Under the pieces are notes generated by a model. It searched no databases. It was given only the letters and a program-made list of their open reading frames with translations, and had not been told where the DNA came from. From assembly GCA_009739215.1 (NCBI GenBank), contig VSJF01000009.1:868001-932000 (forward strand): a stretch of 64,000 bases of DNA, in the 5' to 3' direction. Position numbers and translations under genes: made by a program. The stretch comes from Floccularia luteovirens. Its lineage: Eukaryota > Basidiomycota > Agaricomycetes > Agaricales > Squamanitaceae. The stretch's first letter is position 1; each line of letters opens with the position of its first letter. Shown here in pieces: positions 11,101-21,033 of the stretch.

Positions 11101-12417
11101 ATTGTAGTGGCCAAATCTCCTATGCCAAAGTCCAAGGTCCAGTGGGAGAGTAGAGGAGAGATTTGCAGTTTCAAGGCAGGCAGGCACAGTGATCCCATCC
11201 AGGAATGCAGCATTCTGGCTATTAATACTAGCTGTGAACAGTTCTCTACTAGATTGATAAAAATGAATAAAGTCTGAGTCAATATTAATATTGTAGTCTC
11301 TATGCCTAACAAGAAAGAGAACTGAAAGAAGGTTGTTTTGAAGTTGTGGAACATGAAGAACTCTAGTAAATAAAAGAGATTGTGTTTCCACACCATTAAT
11401 GAATGGTCTGAATAAAATGCTTCCAACACCAGAAGAATAAATAGTGGTGTTATCAGCTAGTCTAATAGGTATATGATAGGGTTTGTAATCCCTGAGCCAA
11501 TGTTTGTGTGGAGTCATGTGGGATGTGGCTCCTGAGTCTGCATTCCAATCATAATTAGCATGATGGGAAAGAGGGTTATCTAATTGTACTTGTGAAAAGA
11601 TACTTGCCTTTCCTGCTGATTCCTGGGGATTTGCTGCCTTTGCCTTTGCCTGTTCAGCTAGAAATAGATTGCATCTCTTAAAAGAGTGACCCATTTTGCC
11701 ACAAAAGAGACAAGGAGGATAAGTGGTGGGGGCAGAGCTGGACTGCTTCTGCTTGCCCTTGTGATTGGTAGCCACTTTGTTTGCAGCCTCTGAGACTTGA
11801 GGTGCAGATCTCCTTGTTCTCTGAGTTTCCTCAGTGTGGAATGCCTGGGTAATAGAAGCTTTATCCAGTTTGTCACTAAGCATCAAGGATGACACAAAGT
11901 GACTGTACTCTTCTGGTAAAGCTCTAATCATAGCCATGCATAACAACTCCTCATCCAGCTGTTGCAGAGTGAAGTTTTCAGGTCTCAGATTTGAAATCTG
12001 TTGCATTACTGCATCAACCCTATTTGCAAGTGACTGTAAAGACTCTTCCTCTGTTTTTCTGATGCTGAACAAGTCATCATATGCATTGAATCTGGCACCA
12101 GGCTTTTGCTGAAGGTGCACAGACTTTAAGGCTTCCCATATAGCAACAGGGTCATGCTCTTTCCCTTGCAGATGCACTCTCTGAGATGGTTCTACTGTGA
12201 GGTATAGCCATCCAGCAGCTTTCTGGGCCTTATTATCCCAATCATCCTGTCTCTGCAATTGCAACTCATAATGTGGAGAAGACTCCTTGGCATCAGGTCT
12301 AGACTTTTGGCCACTAACAATGTGCCAAAGCTGTTCAGACCTGAGCCATGCTTGGATTTCTCCACTCCACTGATTATAGTTGGTAAGTCCCAGTTTTTGA
12401 ATATCTGGTCCTCCCAT
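8194..12417 (-). CDS. Gag-Pol polyprotein of copia element E2 (1407 aa)
   Basis: One open frame with exactly the same length and domain order as E1: Gag, CCHC knuckle (CLFCGKMGHSFKRC), protease (DSGATSH), integrase, reverse transcriptase (FIDD) and RNase H. The start is the MGGPDIQKLG codon at 12417; four upstream in-frame codons (MSLA) are also open. Integrase keeps the full D-D-35-E set, with Asp in REDKGSEF and Glu in NGDVERANR. By sequence this is the copy in the window best placed to supply active enzymes. Whether it is transcribed cannot be told from sequence. Confidence 0.97.
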   Translation of the reverse strand: MGGPDIQKLGLTNYNQWSGEIQAWLRSEQLWHIVSGQKSRPDAKESSPHYELQLQRQDDWDNKAQKAAGWLYLTVEPSQRVHLQGKEHDPVAIWEALKSVHLQQKPGARFNAYDDLFSIRKTEEESLQSLANRVDAVMQQISNLRPENFTLQQLDEELLCMAMIRALPEEYSHFVSSLMLSDKLDKASITQAFHTEETQRTRRSAPQVSEAANKVATNHKGKQKQSSSAPTTYPPCLFCGKMGHSFKRCNLFLAEQAKAKAANPQESAGKASIFSQVQLDNPLSHHANYDWNADSGATSHMTPHKHWLRDYKPYHIPIRLADNTTIYSSGVGSILFRPFINGVETQSLLFTRVLHVPQLQNNLLSVLFLVRHRDYNINIDSDFIHFYQSSRELFTASINSQNAAFLDGITVPACLETANLSSTLPLDLGLWHRRFGHYNHASVKQLHSMHMVTGMHLGNNSKPDPVCEPCLSGKMHANPFPTSDSRASQPLELVHMDLKGPIQVKSIGGYQYWIIFVDDCTRFKCGFGLRKKSDTLDAFKQFKAYAENLHNSSIKCIREDKGSEFMSNDFNQYCIDNGIQRHHTVRNRPQQNGDVERANRTVADLVTAMLTEANLPVQFWFHCFMAVLHVLNKCPTVSLKDRTPYEAWHCKKPDVSHLRVFGCLAYVHVQKDKRRSFGSHMEKCIFIGYPAGYKGWQFYNPVTRKFIISERAEFDERYFPGIKPTVINSIPVPHDINPVNGSDMPDLEGYDIPRNQSATPSISSSVVHLPMVSNNDQPPFIPVEVELDAPSPIALPVPLQSPNPEPVSLPPSPSPQPASLPQTPVRHFTPNPVSPPLAQRRTRRNIQPPGEWWKVRHSPAIPETSSESEADIADDEEEFSGVASGVIEPNTYKQAMKAPDAELWRQAAADEINALMDNGTWELALLPKDRQAIGSKWVFKVKRNADGSVERYKARLVAKGFSQRPGLDFTEVFAPTFRMASIRTIIALAAKHNYHLHSIDISSAFLNGDLEEDIYMQQPAGFEQLGPDYVCKLKKSIYGLRQSARQWNKKLHVALSSMGYKRLESDRSIYVYAKEGVLVIIPVFIDDITLASNSTSKINSTIKELESHFKLRNIGPTSWLLGMKISVDSANHSISLSQQQYIKDMLNQYGFSDCNPISTPMDPGLVLEKTQTLSNEDEEFMSKVPYLSAVGSLTYLAQCTRPDIAFAVGTLAKYNSNPNPTHWKAVKHVFRYLQGTLDYELVYKSDDSKELFITYSDANHGACKDTGRSTGGYCVKIGTGAVSWSSKLQTCVALSSTEAEYMAAVEAGKELKWMRSLLGEFGYTFDKPSTLCIDNMSAISVSKNPEHHSRMKHLDLKFHWLRENVEAGIITPIHVGTNDMIADCLTKPLARIKHDNCRIGLGLVSSK

Positions 12418-12961
12418 TGCAAGAGACAATAAAGGGATGTGGAAAAAATAGGCAGAAAAGGGGAGAGTAAAAGATGCAAACTAAGCAAGTCAACTAGAAT
12501 GCAACCAAGTCCTTGAAAAAGGTAGGGTTCCAGTAACTGCTGAGAAAAAGAAAAGAGTAGGTTTAGGAAAGATGATTAAAAAAAAATAAAGAGAGTGTTG
12601 GTGGGGAATATAATGAGGTCCTGGGGCTTCTTCAACCACCAGTGTGTGCAAGTCAACACCTTTTAACTTCTGTGCAGTTGTTACTCCTCCCCAATCACTG
12701 GAATGACTACCAGAATATTTTGGAGGTAGGATGAAATCTGGCCCACTGAAGTGCATAGACCCAACAGTTCACTGAAGAGACCACCTGGGAATGGTCTTTT
12801 GTCCCTACTAACTACTATGGACTGACTACTATGGACTGACTAGTATCAGTAGTCAAACTTAGAGTCAAAGAAAAGAGGGGCAAGAGAGCAATCACTGGTG
12901 TATCAGAGGTGATAGGTGATAGGTGAGGACAGGATAAGGAAAGTGATAAATAGCACAGTCA

Positions 12962-12980
12962 GAGCTGAGGGCCCATAACC
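12962..12980 (-). other. Primer binding site of E2
   Basis: Reverse complement of the E1 site (reads GGTTATGGGCCCTCAGCTC on the minus strand), directly inside the 5' LTR. Confidence 0.65.
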
Positions 12981-13255
12981 TGTTTGAGTGAAAACAGTGT
13001 GTATTTGGTTGGGGGGAAAAGTAGGCATAAGTGCCTCCTTATATATGTTTGGAGAGTGTGCACAGACCACCTAGTAGTTTGGCCTTGTTTGTGTACCAGG
13101 TGTCCCTGGTACAATATATAAGGCCACTGGTCTGATGCCACTCCCCATTCTTCCTTTCCCCCACTTCACTACTACAACTTCTACTCTACTTATCATATCT
13201 TTATGTATTATCTATGTAGTAGTGTCTGGGTATGTAGGACTAGAGTATTGTAACA
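12981..13255 (-). repeat. 5' LTR of E2 (family LTR2)
   Basis: 275 bp. It matches the solo LTR at 16328-16602 more closely than its own partner at 7899-8165, including the TGTCCCTGGTACA segment. Confidence 0.92.
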
Positions 13256-13893
13256 ATAACCTCTATCTAAAAATAGAGAAATGCAAATTCAACAAGAAAC
13301 AGATAGAGTACCTAGGACTCATCATTTCAGAAAACAAAATCTCAATGGATTCTGTAAAACTAAAGGAATTGAAGACTGGCCATCTCCAACAACTGTCAAA
13401 CAAATTAGAAGTTTCCTTGGATTTGGAAACTTTTATAGAAAATTCATATACAAGTTCTCAGACTTAGTGTAACTGCTAAACAAACTCCTCAAGAAAAATA
13501 CCAAGTTCAATTGGTCAAATGAATGCAAAACATCATTTGAGAAATTAAAGAAAGCATTTACTACCACACCAGTATTACAAATGCCCAACTTCAAGAAACA
13601 ATTCCTACTAGAAACAGATACATCCAAATACGCATCTGGAGCAGTCCTGAAACAAAAAGACATAAACAGACTATAGTACCCATGCAGATTTATATCCAAA
13701 TCATTTACAGAAACAGAAAGAAATTATGAGATCTATGATTGAGAACTCTTTGTAGTAATCAGAGCTCTCACAGAATGGAGATATTTTCTTCTCAGATCTC
13801 CATTCCCAGTTATCATGACATGCGACCACAAGAATCTCACCTACTACAGAGCCCCTCAGAAACTAAACAAAAGATAGGCCCAATGGAGCCTAT
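13256..13893 (+). pseudogene. gypsy reverse transcriptase C-terminus and RNase H (broken)
   Basis: Conceptual translation gives gypsy RT thumb motifs ([31 protein letters not shown]) and RNase H motifs ([51 protein letters not shown]). Stops interrupt it, for example TGA after EIYD, probably from CGA. The left end is truncated at the E2 LTR and the right end is split by the solo LTR at 13894. Confidence 0.88.
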
Positions 13894-14499
13894 TGTTACC
13901 GTTTGGGGGTTTAGGTGTCATCGTTTATTGGTCTCATTGTAAGAGTGTCTGGGTTAGAGAATGGTTGGGTTTTGCTAGTCAGATTTCTCTAGCGCAATGG
14001 TAGGTTACACTATCACACAGGTTACAAACTACCTGTCAGGGTCACTCTGAGGTCAGTTACAGAGGTGGGGACAGCCAGGCATTTCAGGCTATACGGTGTT
14101 GTCCGTGCCATTATTTACAACGATCTTGCCATCCTAGACAAGAGAGAGAGAGTCACTTAGTTGTTACTGAGGTAACAGAGTAATTGCTCGTATTAGGAGA
14201 TACTCGAAACTAAGATCAAGCTAAGGCTTGACTGTAGTTTTGTGCTACTTAAATACAAGTATGCTACTTCTAATAATAACCTATTGTGTGCCTGCTCAGT
14301 AAGCTACGAGTCAACGCAGAGTTATATAGAAGTATCTACAAGTCATTTAGAAGCATACACTAGTCACTACAAGTTAATAGAAGTAGAATGTGAGTCATAT
14401 ACAAAACGTGTATGGGAAACTAGGGAATGAGGCGGGAACGCGTTGTGCACGCGTTCTAAAGTCCAGGGAGATAGCACGTATCTGGATAAGATCATAACA
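13894..14499 (+). repeat. Solo LTR, family LTR3
   Basis: 606 bp starting TGTTACCGTTTGGGG and ending GATCATAACA, with a perfect target duplication CCTAT (13889-13893 and 14500-14504). It splits the gypsy RNase H region. Other copies: 15935-16821 (reverse), 18278-18883, 27807-28122 and 38403-38794 (truncated). Confidence 0.92.
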
Positions 14500-14524
14500 C
14501 CTATTCCTATTAGAATTCAACATT

Positions 14525-15490
14525 ATGTTAATACACATCCCAGGATCGCAAATAGTGCAAAGTGATGCACTTTTCAGAAGACCAGACTATATCCCAAACA
14601 AGGATCATGATAATAAAGATATCACCATGCTTCCAAAGCAGATATTTATCCAAGTCATCAATATAGAAATCAGACAAGAAATTCTCAACTCTCATGAGAA
14701 AGAACCAATGGTGCAAGAAGCAATTGATACCATAAAGAACTTTCCAACAACAAAGACCACCTTACCAGATTGGAAAATAGAAGACAGACTCCTCTTCTAT
14801 CAGAACAAATGTTACATTCCAATAAACGAAAACTTAAGAAGGCAACTATTACAGAAATACCATGACTCAACCCCAATGAGATATCCTGGAATACTCTGCA
14901 CCCTAGAACTCCTAAAAAGAGACTATTGGTGGCCTGGAATATACACGTTCACAAAGAATTACATCAAAGGCTGCACCATCTGCCAGCAGACAAAGATTAA
15001 CAGATATCTAACAACACCGCCATATAACCCAATAGGCATCCCAGAAAACAATAGACCATTTGTACAAACATCTGTAGATTTTATCACAGATCTTCTTGAA
15101 TCAGATGGCTATGATAGTATCATGGTTGTAGTAGATCATGAGCTTACAAAGGGGGTAATTCTAATCCCTTGTCACAAGACAATAGATGCAATCCAAGCTG
15201 CCCAACTCCTGATCAATCATGTATACAAATGCTTTGGTCTTCTAGACAAGATCATATCAGACAGAGGACCCCAATTTGCCTCTAAAGTGTTTCAAGAATT
15301 TGGAAAACTCCTAGGCATCAAATTAGCCATAAGTACCACCTACCACCCTCAAACAGATGGAGGCACAGAATGTGCAAACCAAGAAATAGAAGTATACCTA
15401 GCTATCTTCTGTGCAAACAACCCTGAAATGTGGAACTCTCACCTTCCATTACTAGAATTTTCATATAATCAGAAACCCCACGCATTTTGA
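14525..15490 (+). pseudogene. gypsy integrase (321-codon open segment)
   Basis: The open segment carries the end of RNase H (IHIPGSQIVQSDALFRRPDY), the integrase HHCC zinc domain (CTICQQTKI) and the catalytic core. The core has Asp in VDFITDL, Asp in IISDRGPQF and Glu in GGTECANQE, with exactly 35 residues between the last two. Usual gypsy GQTERVNQ reads GGTECANQ here. The frame stops where the solo LTR4 (15507) split the SPFF motif; it resumes after 15874. It was part of a longer Pol, so it is not an independent gene. Confidence 0.9.
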
Positions 15491-15506
15491 GACAAGTCCC
15501 CATTCT

Positions 15507-15869
15507 TGTTGTGACAGCAACTATCATATGAAGGATCACATGATTTATGTAACATGATATGTCATATGACCTAGTCATGTGACTCACTCATCATATGCTT
15601 TATATGTCATGTGCATTATGACTAAGCATGTTCTTTGATGTTCTACAACATTCTACAAGGAACATGTGACTTATGGAACTATCTAGCATGGACCACTATT
15701 TACAAATATGCACATATAGTAAAACTGTATATAAGAACCTTATACTTCATACTATGCCTCTTGTCCAATTATATTGGTAGTAGTTAGTATTAGCCTGTAA
15801 GCACAACAAGTAAGCTCCAAGGTAAGGTAGTTCTACTCCACTATGTATAACACAGGGCGCTACTCAATA
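15507..15869 (+). repeat. Solo LTR, family LTR4
   Basis: 363 bp starting TGTTGTGACAGCAAC and ending GCGCTACTCAATA (degenerate from CAACA), with a perfect target duplication ATTCT (15502-15506 and 15870-15874) inside gypsy integrase. A reverse copy is at 17664-18016. Confidence 0.85.
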
Positions 15870-15934
15870 ATTCTTCATAATGATGGGATACAACCCACAA
15901 CTCTTTCTAATGGCATACAATACAAGCAACATGC

Positions 15935-16821
15935 TGTTATGACCTTATCCAGATATGCACTTATCTCCCTGGACTTTAGGCCATGTGCATAATGTGTTCC
16001 TGCCTCATTCTCTAGTTTCCCATACACATTTTGTATATGACTCACATTTTGGTTCTTTTAACTCATAGTGACTTATATAAGCTTCTAAATGACTTGTAGA
16101 TACTTCTGTATAACTCTATGCTAACTTGTAGCATACTAAGCAAGCATGCAATAGGTTATTATTAGAAGTAGCATACTTGTATTTAAATAGTGTGAAACTA
16201 CAGACAAGCCTCAGCTTGATCTTAGTTTTAAGTATCCTCTAATATAGGTGATTACTCTGTTACCTCCTGTAACAACCTAAGTGACTCTCCCTCCCCTGTC
16301 TAGAATGGCAGAATCATTGTATATAATTGTTACAATACTCTAGTCCTACATACCCAGACACTACTACATAGATAATACATAAAGATATGATAAGTAGAGT
16401 AGAAGTTGTAGTAGTGAAGTGGGGGAAAGGAAGAATGGGGAGTGGCATCAGACCAGTGGCCTTATATATTGTACCAGGGACACCTGGTACACAAACAAGG
16501 CCAAACTACTAGGTGGTCTGTGCACACTCTCCAAACATATATAAGGAGGCACTTATGCCTACTTTTCCCCCCAACCAAATACACACTGTTTTCACTCAAA
16601 CAATAATGGCATGGGTGACACCATACATGCTGAAAGGCCTGCATGTTTATCATCTGTAACTGACCTCAGAGAGACCCTGATGAGTGGTTTGTAACTCGTA
16701 TAGTGGTATCTCCTACTATCATGCTAGGGAAATCTGACTAGCAACCCCTTCAACTGTTCCCTAACCTGGACAGCCAAACGACAAGACTAGTAAATGACAA
16801 CACAAACCCCTAATGGTAACA
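15935..16821 (-). repeat. Solo LTR3 (reverse) split by a solo LTR2
   Basis: Starts TGTTATGACCTTATCC and ends AATGGTAACA, the reverse of LTR3. Removing the inserted 275-bp LTR2 and its 5-bp duplication leaves about 607 bp, the normal LTR3 length. Flanks CATGC and TGTGC look like a decayed target duplication within the gypsy codons for SNMPST. Confidence 0.88.
16328..16602 (+). repeat. Solo LTR2 nested in LTR3
   Basis: 275 bp from TGTTACAATACTC to TCACTCAAACA with a perfect target duplication ATAAT (16323-16327 and 16603-16607). It is the only LTR2 copy in the window with a clean duplication. Confidence 0.95.
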
Positions 16822-17663
16822 TGTGCCATCAACAGAAGAAAGATTGAAATCAATTTAAGAAGCACAAGATAAAGCAAATGCAGCATATGAACTTACATAT
16901 CAATGATGATAAGTTGAGTCAAGAACAAGTTTACACCCTTTAAGAAGAATGACCTAGTATGGTTAGAATCGAAACACCTAAATCTTAGATACCAGAAAAG
17001 GAAACTAGCACCTAAACAGGAAGGACTATTTCCTATTATGGAAGTTCTTGGCCCCCTCACCTATCAATTGAAACTCCTAACATTGTGGAGAATTCATCCC
17101 ATCTTCTATGCATTCGCTCCTCACTCCATATCAAGAAACCAAGATTCACAGACCCAATTACACAAAACCACCCCCAGATCTTATTGATAACACTGAAGAA
17201 TACGAAGTAGAAGACATTGTAATGCACCAGAACAATGAAAAAAGAATCCACTACTTAGTCAAGTGGAAAGGATATCCATCTTCAGACAACTCCTGGAAAC
17301 CTGAATCCCATTTAAAGAATGCTTCAGAAATCCTAAAAGCATATAAGATAATCCATGGAATCCATCTCCCCATTCCTTTCAATCCCTCAAGATGACATAG
17401 TCAAAAGAAACTTTCCCAGTACCAACCACTGCCTCCACAGAAAACATTCTCCACTCTCTTTCCAGAACCCAGTCCACTCCAGCCACCTCTACCCACAAAG
17501 AAATCCCAGTGTTCATATCACCTGTATCACTGCTTATGTCTGTCACAACTCTTGTACCACCCTCCATGTCTCCATTACAACCTCCAGCACCAGCACCATC
17601 CCTGATATCCCCTCTTGTAAAAAAAAAGTTATCCTCACCACAACCAATGTCCCCACCACCTCT

Positions 17664-18016
17664 TGTTGAGCAGCACCCTGTATTGTATAGTAGAGGGGAC
17701 TGTTCTTACCTTAGAGCTTACTTTGACTTAGAGACTTAGACTAGTACTGACTACTATGAATGAAATTCAATAAAGAACATAAGGTCCAGTAGCTCTACTT
17801 ATATACATAATTGGTGTTTGTACACCTTTGTGTAATGGTCCATGTGCGTATATACTAACATATCATGTAACTATATATAGAAGCTTGTAGAAGCTTATAG
17901 AATGTTTGTGAAGGTCATGTGCCATAGAGCATATGAGTGTGAGACACGTCATCAGTCACATGCTCCATCACATGATCAATTATGTAATCAGTCATGTGAT
18001 TGTTGCTATCGCAACA
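17664..18016 (-). repeat. Solo LTR4 (reverse)
   Basis: 353 bp. On the minus strand it reads TGTTGCGATAGCAAC... to ...GTGCTGCTCAACA. Flanks CCTCT and TCTCT form a one-mismatch target duplication. Confidence 0.8.
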
Positions 18017-18021
18017 TCTCT

Positions 18022-19275
18022 CCATGTTCACATCTAGACACCTAATGCCCACTCCTCTGACTCAGATAGCATAACCTCCACAGGTCCACCTTGCCCCAGA
18101 GTGTCTCCAGAAATCAACTACCTCTGCCTCTCTGACATTAAATGACTATTTAAAGAAGAAGACAAATGTCTCTTTGTTAATAATTGGCTCAACAAAATCA
18201 TGCCCAAGAATGCCCCTAGATTCAGAGAACTGTATACCTTCTTTGAGGTCTATGAGAAACTACAACAACTTACTACCTGTTACCGTTTGGGGTTTTAGCG
18301 TCATTCTTTGCTGGTCTCGTCATAGGTGTGTCCGGGTTAGGGAGTGATTGGGTTTTGCTAGTCAGATTTCTCTAGCGCGATGGTAAGTTATACTACCACA
18401 TAGGTTACAAACCACCTGTCGGGGTCTCTCTGAGGTCAGTTACAGAGGTGGGGATAGCCAGGCATTTCAGGCTGTATGGTGTCATCCATGCCATTATTTA
18501 CAATGATCTTGCCATCCTAGACAAGGGAGGGAGAGTCACTTAGTTGTCACTGAGGTAACAGAATAATCGCTTGTGTTAAGAGATATTCGAAACTAAGATC
18601 AAGCTGAGGCTTGACTGTAGTTTCGCAGCTACTTAAATACAAGTATGCTACTTCTAATAATAGCTAAACGCGTGTCTGCTCAGTAAGCTACAAGTCAGCG
18701 TGGAGTCATATAGAAGTATCTACAAGTCATTTAGAAGCAGACACAAGTCACTATGAGTTAATAGAAGCAGAATGCGAGTCAAATACAAAACGTGTATGGG
18801 AAACAAGTAAACGAGGCAGGAACGCATTGCGCATGCGTTCTAAAGTCCAGGGAGATAGCGCATATCTGGATAAGGTCATAACACTACCAAAGTTGTAGAA
18901 CTTAGTACCCTATAGCTTGACTCTCTTAACCACAATGGTCTCATAGACCAACTGTCTATGTACGTCAAACCACAAGAAAGAATTTTCACCCCTCATCCAC
19001 CACTCCCTGTCTACACCCCCATCAAACCAGAAACCTATTCCTCCAGAACAAAGATGTCACCTCCATCTAGACCCCACAAACCTGCTCCTGCAACTGCCAG
19101 AGCCATTGACAACAAGTGTTTCCAATGCAGATTCATTTACCACTAGGCAATGGACTGCCCCAACTACAGATGCACATACTGCAAAAAGTACAAGCCTGGA
19201 CACTACTCAGGAAATTGCTCAGAGAAGCAATGCATCTTGGACTACTTAGTCAAAAAGCAATGCATCAAAACTATA
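18022..19275 (+). pseudogene. Zinc-knuckle reading frame downstream of the gypsy chromodomain (broken)
   Basis: Around the LTR3 insertion (18278-18883) a decayed frame can be read: IMPKNAPRFRELYTFFEVYE before it, then a Pro-rich stretch, then two CCHC-type motifs, CFQCRFIYH-x-AMDC and CTYCKKYKPGHYSGNC, at about 19115-19225. A TAG stop lies inside the first motif. Position after the chromodomain suggests an extra ORF of this gypsy family, or a separate gene abutting it; I do not know its function. Confidence 0.55.
18278..18883 (+). repeat. Solo LTR, family LTR3
   Basis: 606 bp, TGTTACCGTTTGGGG to GGTCATAACA, perfect target duplication CTACC (18273-18277 and 18884-18888). Confidence 0.93.
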
Positions 19276-19344
19276 GAACTGAACCAGGGCCTCTTTTGAC
19301 ACCCTCATTTGCATCAGCAAACTCTATTTTGGTCCAATGAAATT

Positions 19345-19845
19345 CATAGCAAGCCATAGCACTATAGCAACATGTAGTAGTCTATAGTAACCTATAGTAA
19401 TCCATAGATATCAGCCATTTTCCATAGTGACCCATAGTGACCCATAGTAATCTGTAGTGATCTATAGCATTTTGCCCTTTTTTATAGTTGGCCATAGCAG
19501 TCTGTAGTAACTCATAGATGTCAGGCTAATTTCCATAGCAGCTCATAGTGATCTGTAGTAACCCATAGATTTTTGGATTTTCTGTAGTGGCCATAGCAGT
19601 CTGTAGTATTCCATAGATATTAGGCTAATTTGCATAGTAGTCTGTAGTAGCTTGTAGTAACCAATAGATTTTAACATATTCTATAGTTGGCCATAGCAGC
19701 TGTAGTATTCCATAGATATCAGGCTAATTTGCATAGTAGTCTGTAGTGGCCTGTAGTGCCTCATAGATTGTTGGATTTTCTATAGTTCACTGTAGTATGC
19801 CATAGATATCAGGCTAATTTTTATAGCAGCCTATAGCATATAGTA
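19345..19845. repeat. CTATAG/CTGTAG-rich degenerate tandem array (left)
   Basis: Dense repeats of CATAGTAGTCTGTAG- and CCATAGATATCAGGCTAATTT-like words, with a higher-order unit of roughly 100 bp repeated about four times between 19500 and 19830. A similar array occurs at 26895-27183; both contain the 17-mer CATAGCAAGCCATAGCA (19345-19361 and 27167-27183). No coding capacity is seen. Confidence 0.75.
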
Positions 19846-19855
19846 TGACGAGTTT

Positions 19856-20179
19856 TTGATTAACTTGTAAACTTTGTAGAATAGCACGAGATTTTGCAGA
19901 CTAAAGACATATAAAATTAAAGACATAGAAAGGTGTGCTTATTCGCTTTTAAACGCGTTAAGGAACAGCCAAAACAGTCCAGATTTGAGTGAGATATCAT
20001 GAAAACATCATAAGAAAACATACTCATAATGTTTTCATCATATCTCACTGAATTCTGGACTATTTTGGCTACTCTTTGACGCGTATGAAAGCGAATAAGC
20101 ACATCTTTTTATGTCTATAATTTTATATATTTTTATTCTGCAAAATCTCATGCTATTCTACAAAGTTTACAGTGATCAA
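19856..20179. mobile_element. Long imperfect palindrome (foldback/MITE-like)
   Basis: Two arms of about 150 bp (19856-20008 and 20029-20179) are imperfect reverse complements around a 20-bp loop; for example GTAAACTTTGTAGAATAGCA on the left matches TGCTATTCTACAAAGTTTAC on the right. It has no coding capacity. Target duplications are not clear. Confidence 0.75.
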
Positions 20180-20380
20180 TTACTAATTCTACATTATTCC
20201 GCTTTCTGGATTACATAAGCAAAATGTCGGACTTGCATTGGACTTAGAAAAAAAAGTATGAGTCCAATCTTTGTCAACAGCAGAGTCATATGACTATGGG
20301 AAAATTACCCTGAATACTTCAAACTTAAATTTCTTTTTGCTTCTCTTCCATCTTCTTCTTCAACCATCATCTTCTCTATC

Positions 20381-20417
20381 ATTGCTGACCAGGGTCAGGT
20401 CTGTTTTGACAGGCGAA
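20381..20417 (+). repeat. Left inverted repeat of the candidate element
   Basis: Starts ATTGCTGACCAGGG and ends TTTTGACAGGCGAA. It pairs with 26442-26478 in inverted orientation, 32 of 37 positions identical by eye. Confidence 0.6.
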
Positions 20418-21033
20418 GGCTGAAATTAACATGCCTCTGGGGTCACTCCTGTGTATAATACTGGCTTGTGACTAAGTATTTATTTATGGATTTATCTATA
20501 TATTTATTTACAAATGTTTACTCATTGTTTTTACCCCTGCACAAGTCTAATTTATTGTGTAATTTTATATTTGAAAATTCAAGACAGAAAGTGTAATGCC
20601 CACTGTGGGTAAGTGGCAGAGTTGTATTTATTGTATAATGGGAGAAGGGTGTATTTCTTTACTTTAAAATAAACTACAAAGTTTAATAATTTAATGAATA
20701 ATAAAAGAAGTGGTAAGAATGACTAAAGACAATTGAAAGAACCTGTAAGAAGCTTAATTATTATGAAAAGAAGCCATAAGAGGTTTAATTATTATGAAGA
20801 AAAGCTGAAATGATGTCATTGTTAGTAGTAATTATAGAAGCTGCATTCAGCATTCAGCAGTCAGTGTTCCTTCAATAATATAGAATAATGATTAACTTTA
20901 GACTGAATGACATAAGGCAACTAATAAACTATATGCATGTAATAATTAGAGTGCATAACAGTCAGCTAGCTCATTAGTTCTAGTTGCATGGCCAGAGGCT
21001 ACTTTACTGCATGCCAGTACTCTCTGAGGTTTT

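Larger units (their letters stand above)
7899..13255 (-). mobile_element. Ty1/copia LTR retrotransposon E2 (family LTR2)
   Basis: A structurally complete minus-strand element: 5' LTR 12981-13255, primer site 12962-12980, Gag-Pol 8194-12417, purine tract 8166-8176 and 3' LTR 7899-8165. The interior is close to E1, but the LTRs belong to another family (LTR2). The two E2 LTRs differ in length (267 and 275 bp) and sequence, and the flanks (AGTAC on the left, ATAAC on the right) do not form a target duplication. The left flank is the E1 junction; the right flank is a gypsy reverse transcriptase. It is therefore probably a recombinant of two copies rather than a simple insertion. Confidence 0.93.
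15870..17395 (+). pseudogene. gypsy integrase C-terminus and chromodomain (interrupted)
   Basis: After the LTR4 insertion the integrase continues (MGYNPQLFLMAYNTSNM), is split by LTR3 at 15935-16821, and resumes with PSTEERLKSI and GLFPIMEVLGPLTYQL. The 17108-17395 segment encodes a chromodomain (YEVEDIVMHQ, YLVKWKGYPSSDNSWKPE). This defines a chromovirus, whose chromodomain targets insertion to marked chromatin. Stops occur between 16822 and 17107. Beyond the chromodomain the frame is Pro/Ser/Thr-rich and then decays. Confidence 0.88.
13256..19290 (+). mobile_element. Degenerate Ty3/gypsy chromovirus, 5' half missing, interrupted by solo LTRs
   Basis: Pieces of one plus-strand gypsy element can be followed across the insertions: the end of reverse transcriptase and RNase H (13256-13893), integrase (14500-15506), the integrase end and chromodomain (about 15875-17395), and a zinc-knuckle reading region (18022-19275). 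Target duplications of the inserted LTRs show where the gypsy sequence was split. Gag, protease and most of reverse transcriptase, and any 5' LTR, are absent to the left, where E2 begins. Several stops make it inactive. It is the oldest layer of the nest. Confidence 0.85.

Noticed and set aside
19917..20102. Minus-strand open frame of 61 codons
   Set aside because: It lies wholly inside the long palindrome and has no family features.
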